DNA of 64,000 nucleotides from NCBI GenBank assembly GCA_018697195.1, contig CM031864.1:24810086-24874085 (forward strand), written 5' to 3'. Numbering within the stretch: position 1 is the first letter of the stretch; each line of letters opens with the position of its first letter. This document shows, one piece after another, positions 1 to 10,368 of the stretch. Below the pieces are notes generated by a model, which ran no database searches, was not told where the DNA came from, and worked only from the letters and a program-made list of their open reading frames with translations. The position numbers and the translations under genes were made by a program. Source of the stretch: Certhia americana. Taxonomy: Eukaryota > Chordata > Aves > Passeriformes > Certhiidae.

Positions 1-545
1 CCTCAGTTCTAGAACCAAATCAGGACGTTCTGATTGAGAGGATCAAAATCACTTTAGATTTGGGGTTTACATGGCTCTGAATAAAACACAGTTGTGTTTC
101 CAATTAGTCTGTAAGCCCAGGAAAAATCTGGATTTTTTTCATGCAGTTTCATGTGTATGCATGTTTTCATGCTGTGAAGTCTGAAAAGAGCATATTGTTA
201 ATTAAAATTCCATTGGAGAACAGTTCATACAAAGGCTACAACTGTCAACAAGTTGTAGGGGACTGCAGGTTTTTCTATTTCTGCTAAAGCTGTTTAGAAA
301 AGAAGGTTTTGGACAAGTAGTCGTCAGAGGGTTCTAAGCTCAGAGGTTTCAAGTTAGCACTTGAGTTAGGGGCTTAAATTGGAAAGATGGTGTTCACTGC
401 CTAAATTCTTCTGCACAGTTGCTTTCTGCAGCCTGTCAGTGCCCATGCACATTAGATTAACTAAGACATGAACAATGTGATGCGAGAAGTGTGTGCAAAT
501 CTCCATCTTCCAAGGGTGTTAATTCTTTCCTGTCTGACTCTTCAG
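1..545 (+). other. LAMC1: LAMC1 intron (partial, left edge of window)
   Basis: This non-coding sequence lies upstream of the first visible LAMC1 exon. It ends in a pyrimidine-rich acceptor (TGACTCTTCAG at 535-545). No laminin-like reading frame and no repeat was recognised here. The 5' part of LAMC1 (signal peptide, LN domain, first LE repeats) must lie to the left of the window. Confidence 0.85.
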
Positions 546-668
546 GAGAGGATGAGTGGCGTGCTGAGCACCGTGATGGCTCAGAAGTCTCTCTGCAGTG
601 GAGTGCTGAGACCCAGGATATCTCTGTTATCTCAGACACCTACTTCCCCATGTACTTCATTGCACCAC
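546..668 (+). CDS. LAMC1: LAMC1 exon a (human exon 9 equivalent): L4 domain start
   Basis: This exon encodes [18 protein letters not shown] through YFIAP, the N-terminal part of the L4 domain. It opens with the last two bases of a split codon and ends with the first base of the next. At 123 bp it has the same length as LAMC2 exon 6. Confidence 0.95.
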
Positions 669-3600
669 GTAGGTCATTCTAAAAGCATGGCTTTCTGTGC
701 TGCTTGTGCTCTTTGTGTTCTGTCCCCTAACTGTAAGGATTTCTTCCCCTTTCAGGCAAGTTCTTGGGCAACCAGGTTTTGAGTTATGGGCAAAACCTGA
801 CCTTCTCCTTCCGTGTGGACAGGCGGGACACACGCCTCTCTGCAGAGGACTTGGTGCTGGAAGGGGCTGGGCTGAGAGTGTCTGTGCCTCTCATTGCCCA
901 GGGCAACTCCTATCCCAGTGAGAATGTGCAGACCTACACCTTCAGGTACAGTGGGAGCAGCTGTCACTTGGGCTGCCTTTGGCTTCTGAGCTCTTGAGGG
1001 AACAGAGATTAGGTTTAAACTTATGTGGGTGATGTTGCAATAGCACAGTGCTGTTGCAAAGGGAGCTTTTGAGAGGATGCAGCTGTTATCAGCTGAAAGC
1101 TGTGCTGATGATGCTTCTCCCCAGGCTCCATGAGGCTGCAGATTACCCGTGGAGGCCTGCACTTACAGCATTTGAATTCCAAAAGCTTCTCCACAACTTG
1201 ACTTCTATCAAGATCCGTGGGACATACAGTGAGAGAAGTAAGTCGCTGAGCAGAAAGTTGCAGAAGAGGGGGCAAACTCATTTGTTTAGTGCTTGGGTTG
1301 CTTCGTTGTGGGGCCCAGCCATAAACAGCAGTGGCAGGTGTTTCTTAGGCAGACAAGCAAATTTGGCAAAGCTTGTGCCAGTGGCTTTTCACCTGGCTTT
1401 CCTGTGTAGCTTCTTCTCCTAGGCCTCCTGAAGAGGATATGGGAAAGTGTTGTCTTTGAATGTCTGAAAGCTGAACACTTACCAACTGCTGATTCCTTGC
1501 TCTAGACATGGGAATTTTGCTTTGTTTAATAGCCACTATCCTTCAACTGGCAAAAATACATAGTGCAGAGTACTGAAGGACACAGTAGGATGTAGGAAGT
1601 TTACAACACTTGGCTTTAAGTTTCACTACACTGGAAATGGTTACATCCCCCCTCTTTCTGGGTCTTGCCTTGACATGACAAATGGGAAAAACAAGGTCTA
1701 AAGTGCTGCCTGTACTGAACCTGAGTGAAAGTTCCTCATAACCAAGATTTACAAAAATGAGCGTGAATTAGAAGCAAAAACATGTCCTTAGGTATTGCTG
1801 TGTGATGAAGAATTTTTGCAGAAAGATGCAAATGATGAATTTGCATTTGGGAAAGGTGAGAAAACTGCAAGTGTTTTCTGAGAGGTGGCCCATAATGAGG
1901 AATGTGGGGTTGTGAAATGGAGGGGAAGAAAGGTGTGGAGCAAACTATCCCTAAGTGTTGTAGCCACTGGTAATATGTGGGAGCTGAGGCTCTGCTCAGT
2001 GCACTGGAGCTGCCGCAAAGACAACCACAGTGGTATAAGTTAAAAGCCAGCAATGTTGTGTCTGGGCTCTGTTTTGCTCCAGGGAAGGGGCTGGGAAGTA
2101 GAGGAGGGAAGTGCTGAAATGCCAGAGGAAGGAATGGCTTGAGAGGAATAGTTGAGGAGTTTGTCCCGAGGCATGGTTTGCAGACAGTGTATTAAAATTG
2201 CTAGAGACATGGTCTGTTCTGTCTTGAACGCCTGGAATTGGTATTGGTATTTTGGTATTTGATTTGGAAATGGGAACCATACACATGTAAAATATAACTT
2301 AATTTTAATTGACTCTACTTTCTCACCTGCTGTTCTCAGATTCTCCTCTATATTATCATTCTCAGCTTTCCTATCCTGTGTATTCCCTTGGTGAGCTCTA
2401 GTGCATCTTTGCTCATCTCTAAACCTTTCTAGAGGGTTTTGCATCTTGATTCACGTTCCCAACTGCAAGCACCCACCTGTCTGTCCCTTGTAATGTTCAT
2501 CTGTGTCTGGGGAAGCAGTGATGATAGCCTTTGTGGTTACAAAGGGTTTGTTTGCCCCTTGGTGCTTTCTAGGTGCCGGTCACCTGGATGATGTCACCAT
2601 CACAAGTGCTCACCCTGGACCTGGTGTGCCTGTGACCTGGGTGGAGAGCTGCTCATGTCCAGTGGGATATGAGGGGCAGTTCTGTGAGCGCTGCACCTCT
2701 GGGTACCGGCGAGAGACCCCAAGCCTTGGGCCCTACAGCCCCTGCGTGCCTTGCACGTGCAACGGCCACAGCGAGACGTGTGATCCTGAGACGGGTAAGA
2801 GGGGCTGAGCAAACAGGGAGCAGCAAGAGGGTGGTTCTTCTTTTCTGGATTGGACAATGAAGCAAAACTCATGTCACTCTCTATTCCAGGCATGTGCAAT
2901 TGCAGGGATAACACGGCAGGGACTCACTGTGAGAGGTGCAGCGATGGGTATTATGGTGATGCCACGGCCGGCACAGCCTCAGACTGCCAGCCCTGCCCAT
3001 GCCCAGGCACCTCGAGCTGTGCCATTGTGCCCCGCACCAAGGAGGTTGTGTGCACTAGCTGTCAAGCTGGCACTACAGGTGTGTTACTACACAGAACATC
3101 TTTTTCTACATCTACATGTTTGTGGAAATATATCTCCTGCTAGTTCTTGTTCTCTGATCCACAGTGAGTAGCTCTGAAAGCTGCTGTGTCTTCTGGTTCA
3201 AATCCTCCTCCTTTCCTCAGCCCTATTTTCGGTCCTGTGTGAGGTCTGGGGCTTCACGTGTTTTTTATGCTTGTTTCTTGATAACAAAAGGCCTGATCTG
3301 CAAATTCTGACCATTTCTGTGCTGTATAGGAGGGCCATGCTGCCTTCCAGTAGAGCTCTGATGGTGGCATGGTGTTGGGCAGAAAATAGATTTAAAAGAG
3401 CCAGGAAGGCAGGTCAGACTGAAATAAAATTAGAAGGTGCACTTTGCCAGCAAGTAAGGCACTACAGGATGCTTCCTAGGAAGAGCAGGAAGGCTGCAGT
3501 GACTCACAAACACTGCCCAAAAATATACAAGATCAAACTAGTGCTCAGCAATTTTAAGGAGAAACATGTGAACAGATACAGAGCTTTTTTTCTTAGCAAT

Positions 3601-6600
3601 AAGCTGTGAAGTCCAAGCGGGTAGCTGAGTTGTTAAGCAGAAATTTTTGTTCCGCCTGCAAACAGCAAGGAAACCATAGGATGGTTGGCAGCCTTCATGC
3701 TTCTCTGCTGATTTTATGCTTGGCATGCCAGAGTCCAAAGTACAGAATACCTGTAAATTCTTGAGTGCTTAGGAAAGCCTCTGACCAAGCACATAAGCAG
3801 CTCATGGGGGTTCCTGCGGGTGCATTGTGAACCAAAGCAGAGTCCAGGCTCCAGGTTCCCTTCAGCTCACATGTCTGTAGCAGCTGATCTTTCTTGTAGC
3901 TATGTGATTGCAGAAGAGTTCCTCCTGTCTCACACCACCTTTTTGGGATGTGAAGGAAAAGGGGGTTTGTTTGTGCAAGAACTGCCTAAGAAATGGAGCT
4001 TATAACTGTCTGGGGAGGTCAGATCTGCAGTAAGCGTAGGAAGCTGCTGAATCGGATGCTTCAGTGGCTGCCTGTGGAGGTTTGGCAGGTCTCATTGGCA
4101 GAGGAGCTTCCTGCAGCAGTGATGCCCCATGGAACTCTAGCTATTGGAATTCTTAAATTAACAACAAATTGCATCAAATAGGTTTGGCTTAAAGGGATAG
4201 GAGGGGAAGGAAAAATGGAAATAAGTCGTATGCAAAGTTCCAGTGAAAAATCAGCTTGAATTTAGAGATGAGGAGGGGTTTGTGTCTGGCCCCAACAGAA
4301 GGATGAAAGGGAAGAGGCAGAAGAGTTTGGTTTTCAGAAGGGACTGCAAAGGGGATCCATGTGAGATGGCAGCAAAGGGCTTTCTGCTGCAGCACCTGTG
4401 TTTGTGTTGTGTCCCAGGCAAGAGGTGTGAGCTGTGTGATGATGCCTATTTTGGAGACCCATTGGGCAGAAATGGTGCTGTGAGGCCCTGCCGCCAGTGC
4501 CAGTGCAACAACAACATCGACCCCAACGCTGTGGGAAACTGCGACCGCCAGACCGGCGAGTGCCTCAAGTGCATCTACAACACTGCTGGCTTCTACTGTG
4601 ACCGCTGCAAGGACGGCTTCTTTGGGAACCCCCTGGCCCCTGAACCCTCTGACAAGTGCAGAGGTGAGACTTCTTGCTGCTTCTTGCATTTAAAAATGGT
4701 TTTGTTCCCAAGAGCTGCTGTCAGGCTGTCTCTTGTGTCCGTCAACAGCAGTGTGTGGCTTTACCCTGGTTTGGTAGTTCGAGGTTGCTAAAATCCTTCT
4801 GTTTGTAGACACTTAGTGCTATCAAAGCAAAAGCATTCTACGATGCAGGGGTTAGGTTGCCATGTGGTTTGGATCCAGGCCCATTAGGGTAAGTACCAAC
4901 ACCTCAAGGGATTTCTAACTTTGTGCATGTTTCTCCATACCTTTTGTTTTTTGCAGCTTGTCACTGCAATCCCTATGGCACAGTGAATCAGCAGACGATC
5001 TGCAATCAAGTGACTGGGCAATGTGAGTGCTTGTCTCATGTCACTGGGAGGGACTGCAGTGCCTGTGAGCCTGGATTCTTCAACCTACAGAGTGGACGTG
5101 GCTGTGAGAGGTGAGGTTTGTCTTGGCTGGGGGTAGAGACCCTGGTTTAGGGGTGTCTGTGCTTACATTATGCAGGAATGTGATGTTTGTCACAAGTAAC
5201 AGGTGTGCCTCTGCTGCTCTGGGTGGGGAGGAGCAGTGGTCAAAGAGCAGTTACTAAGGCTGTACAAAAAGCCTGACTTATAAATAGCTTTGTTAACAGC
5301 TCTAAATTAGGGTTTTAAATAGAAAACTGCTGCATGACTTTGGGATTGTAGCAGGGGCTCTTGGGTTTCTTTTTTAGTGCAGACAGCAAGTGACCTTGCT
5401 TGGTTCAAAAGCACAGTGCCTCACGTGCTGCATCTTCACAGCAAGAAAAGCAGCTTTTGGCAAATGCAAATGTTGAGCTGTGCTATTCAGAGAGGCACTT
5501 TGCCCCACATGTCCCTTCTGTGTCACATCTGATGTGTGTCTGCCTCCCCCAGGTGCAACTGCCACGCGCTGGGCTCCACCAGTGGGCAGTGTGACATCCG
5601 AACGGGGCAGTGCGAGTGCCAGCCAGGTGTCACCGGCCAGCACTGTGACAGATGTGAGACTAACCACTTCGGCTTTGGCTCTGAGGGCTGTAAACGTAAG
5701 TCTGAGGGGCCAAGTGAGGCAGATGGGAAGGATGTTGTACTCCCAGCCTTGCCTTCGTTTTCCTTCTGCCTCTGTGAAGTTATTTTGTCACATCACTCCT
5801 CATCACAGCAGAAGTTGTCACTTTTATGTCCACACTGTGCGTGCTGAAATTTGATTTCTGTACTCTAGCTTATCCCCTTCTTCTTTTGTTACCTTGTCCT
5901 TGTCCAACTTACTAAATACCCAACTTAGTAGATACCTACTTCTCGTTGGTGTAAATAATATATTCTCTTCATCGTGGCCTCCAACAGCCCTCTTTCCTAA
6001 TGTGCTCCTGCACAGTTACTCTGCGGGTCGCCTCAGTATACAGGTTCTGTCTTGAGGAGCAGCTAATTTTGTAAACATGATTGCAAAGCAGGTTGATCCA
6101 AACTTTCCTCATTGATATCCCTGTCTGCAAAGAGCAGGAAACTAACTGCAGTTGGTTACAATGCAGTGGGGTAGAATGATGATTTGTGGGAGAGGTAATA
6201 GCAGCACTGAACACACAGAGTGAATATTGGATCTGGCTTGTGAGTAGAAGCACTACGGCCAGGAATGAGGTTTGTGCCCCATAGCTCTTGCAGATGTTTT
6301 AGGGTATTAAGCATGTCCTCTCATCCTGTGAGTTTGAGGGTATTTCTGCCTCTTCTGTAGTCTGATTGAGGTTTAACTTCCTGCAGCCTGTGACTGTGAT
6401 CCTGAGGGCTCGCGGTCCCTGCAGTGCCGGGAGAACGGTCACTGTGAGTGCAAGGAAGGCTTTGTGGGGAGCCGCTGCAACCAGTGTGAGGAGAACTATT
6501 TCTACAACCGCTCATGGCCAGGCTGCCAGGAGTGTCCAGCCTGTTACAGATTAGTGAAAGATAAGGTAAGGCCACAGACACTGCTCTTGGTGGCACATGT

Positions 6601-9600
6601 CCACTTCTGCAGCATTCCAGCCCGTGGCTGTTGGTGGTTGCTGAAAGCAGAGAAGCTCGAGGTGCTTTGCTGTGTCATAGCAGTGCTCTGTCCCTCTCGT
6701 GTAGGTGGCAGAGCAGCGTCAAAGGCTGCAGGAGCTGGAAAATCTTATAGCAAATCTGGGTACCAGAGAAGAAACTGTAACTGATGAAGCCTTCGAAGAG
6801 CGGTTGAAGCAGGCAGAAAGAGAAGTTATGGAGTTGCTCCATGAAGCACAAAAGAGCAAAGGTGGGTTGACCTGATCAGACACGGGTGAACTAAATGAGT
6901 TCTTTGCCTGATGTTCCTGTTCCCTTTGGAGACAGGATGTTTTACTTCAAGTCAGTGCTGTGCTCTAGGACTGACAGCAATTTCAGACAGCACTGAATCA
7001 GTGAATGTTATTATCAAAACAACAGTGGCTGTGCTTTTATCTGTGCTGTTCTACCAGCAGTCTTTGTTGTACATGGGAGTAAAGATCTGCTTCTAGCTCT
7101 GTATGGATGAAAGTGTTTTATGTATTACCTCTTCTCTCAATGCAAAGGAGGGTTTTATTTGTTAAACAAGCTGAAAACTTCCCAGTATAGTTATTATGCT
7201 TTAAATTTGCTAACACGTCTTGGGATCAAGTAGTTCTTGTTGGGATATCATCAGTGATCAGAATGAGGTCTCCAAAATCCTGATGGCAGACTTAATTATC
7301 TCACCATAAAGTGTGGAATATTCTGAAGAGTGCTGTTTTTCCTGTTAAACTCTGCTTCAAATTGATTCTTGTGTTGTCATCACTACCACGGGTTGTCTGT
7401 GAGCAGGATGTATGTCATGTCTGTGACAGTGGTTTTTCCTTAGGGTCTCTTTAATGTGTAAGATGATGTGTGTTTTGGAAAAGAGAATCCTGAAGACTAT
7501 TGACTTTGTGGTAAAAGATGTTCCCCTGGGAGTTGGTTCAGTGATTTCAGACCATTTTGGGAAAATTTGTCCCCTTTGTGTGAAGCTGGGAAAAAGCTAA
7601 CACTCATCTAATGCTGGCATTTGCTTGGGAAGATTCCTGCCAGTAACAATGGTCACTTAAGCTTTTCTCAGCTTTAGCTGAGGTAGATTTATACTGCCTG
7701 CTTGGCATCCATTCCTAGGTATAAGTCCCACATAAGGGGGTAGCAGAGTGGTGATTGGAGACAGATGAGGGAATGGATTTGTTTTTTGTGGTGGAAATTT
7801 CTCTCTCTCTCTCTGTCTTGGAATCATAGAATCATTTAAATTGCAAAGACCTTTAAGCTCAAGTCCAGCTGTTCCCTGCCCACAAGCAATGCCAAGGCCA
7901 TCACTAACTCATGTTCCCAAGTACCACATCCACCCAGCTTTTAGATCCCTTCAGAATGGTGATTCCACCATTTCCCTGGGCAGCTCTACCAGGACTGGAC
8001 AGCCCTTTAAGTAAAGAAATATTTCCCACTGTCAACCAAAAACCTTCCTGGGCTCAGCTTGAAGCTGTTTTTCCTCTCATCTGTCCCTCCTGGGTACATC
8101 CTTGTGTAAGGGAGTTGTGAATAGCCAGAAGGCCCCCCCCGAGCCTCCTTTTCTCCAGGCTGCTTTATATATGGAGCTCCTTATGTCTTTCTTCACAGTC
8201 GCCATTGTTGCCGTGACTGTGGAGAAATGTACATCTGCACTAGTCCACTGTCTCTGTGTAATTTCTAGGAGATAAGCTACAGAGAATTCACAAAACAGAC
8301 ATTTTGTACCTATTGAGGAGCAGCTCAGTTGTCATTTTAAGTCAATGAGAGTGGTAAAACACGATTCCGAATTCAAAATCTCTCATCAGAGTTAGTTCCA
8401 ACGCTCAGCGGGATTGTCTTATTAGTAGTTAATGGCTTTTCATTTCTCCTGTTTGTTGCACCTTCTGATTATGACTTTGATCTCAAGCTTAGTGACTTGT
8501 GAAATGGCTTTGCCTGGTTCCCTCTCAGTAGGGGATTAACCTACCAACACGGTGCCTGCAGTGGTAAACTGCTGCTCCAGCTTCTCTTCCTGCTCTAATT
8601 AATTTTGCTTCCTCTCTTTTCTGTCGTGTATTTCAGACGTAGATCAGGGCCTCATGGATCGTCTCAAAGACATCAACGGTACCTTAGTGAGTCAACTCAG
8701 CAGGCTGAGGAACATTCAGGGCACAGTGCAGGACACGGAGAACCTGGCGGAGCAGGCCCGGGTGCGGGTGGAGGACACTGAGGATCTGATCAGCTTGGCT
8801 TCTGATATGCTGGAGAAGGCCAAGATGGCAGCTGACAATGTGGTGAGTATGCTGCTGAGATCCCTCATGGCTGGGAGAGGGTGAGGGCCTTTCCTTCTGT
8901 GCCTCTGGTGTGTTTCACCACTTGCTCTCTCCCTCATACAGCAAATTTGCATAAAGATTGTGGGAATTCAATGAAGGAAGTTCACCTTGTCAGTCAAGCA
9001 TTGTATCTTAGCCCAAACCAACATAAAAGTCCTAAATAAATACTAGCACCATTGTTTTTCAAGGGATAACCAGTGGTGGAAAGTGCACGGGCTTAAGAAA
9101 AACCTATAGAGAAGTGAGAAGTAGGTTAGACACATCTCTAAGCATTTAGATCATGACAATAAATATTTAAAGCAAAGATGAATAAAAGATGAAAAAAGAG
9201 CTTTAAGGGGTTTTTTTCCTTTCTGTTTCTTTTCCAGTCGATTACACCTCCAGAACAAAGCGGGGACCCCAACAACATGACTCTGTTGGCAGAAGAGGCC
9301 CGTAAGCTGGCAGAGAGGTAGGCTGTGGCAGGAGACACTCATCGTGGCCCATGTCAGGGCCCTGCACTTCTCTGCAAGGGGGAAGCAGAATTTCCTTTGC
9401 TGGGTAGGAAGCACACACAAATACATACCCTTTGCTGCTTAAGAGACTGGTGCTGTGGGATGATAGCTGTGTAGCACTGAGGGCAAGCATTACTCATGGG
9501 GATGACATGGCAACGTCTTCCATTGCAAATGTTCAGCATCTCCCGTGTGTAAATCTGGGGAAAGGAAACAAGGTTAAGTAAGAGAAAATATAATCAAGAA

Positions 9601-10327
9601 CTGAGGATAAAGACTATTGACTGACAAATCTCATGGCATTATTTTTCTTTTGTCATCTTGTCCAGGCATGTAAAGGAAGCTGATGAGATTGTTCGCACAG
9701 CCAAGGCTGCAAATGATACTTCCACAGAAGCGTATCAACTGCTGCTGAAAACCCTGGCTGGAGAAAACCAAACTGCAATTGATATTGATGAGCTCAACCA
9801 GAAGTGAGTCAGTAACAGAAAATTGGTATTGTTTCCTGATTTCAGAGCAGTCCTTAAAACTAAGGCTACCCTCTGTATGCTTTGGATTTTGTGGGAGGTG
9901 ATTTTCAATTTCTTAGCCTCTCCACTCTCTTACTAAGTTCAGTTCTACAAAAAATACTGTTACATAACTGAATCCTTGGGGATTTTTTAGGTACAATCAA
10001 GCAAGGAATATTTCTCGAGACCTAGAGAAACAGGCCAACAAGGTGCTTGCGGAGGCAGAGGAAGCTGGAAACAGAGCCCTGCAGATCTATGCTAATCTCA
10101 CCAGCCTGCCTACTGTGGATTCCACGGGGCTAGAGGTACCATCATTTGGGCACCATCATGTGCAGTGTTTCCTGAAGATTGCTAGGTTGCTAGCATACCT
10201 TACCTGTGTCCTGCTAATGTTGTCTGCATAGGAACAATCTGTGGGGTTTTGTCCATCTAGGCATAATCCAGCTTTTACACAATTCCTACATTTATGCAGG
10301 AGATTTAAATGCAGAAAACCACCTACA

Positions 10328-10368
<41 letters not shown>

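Larger units (their letters stand above)
6862..8636 (+). other. LAMC1: LAMC1 intron j-k, 1.8 kb, containing a CR1 copy
   Basis: The left half is AT-rich with nothing recognised. The right half holds a short CT repeat and an antisense CR1 fragment, both listed separately. Confidence 0.8.
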
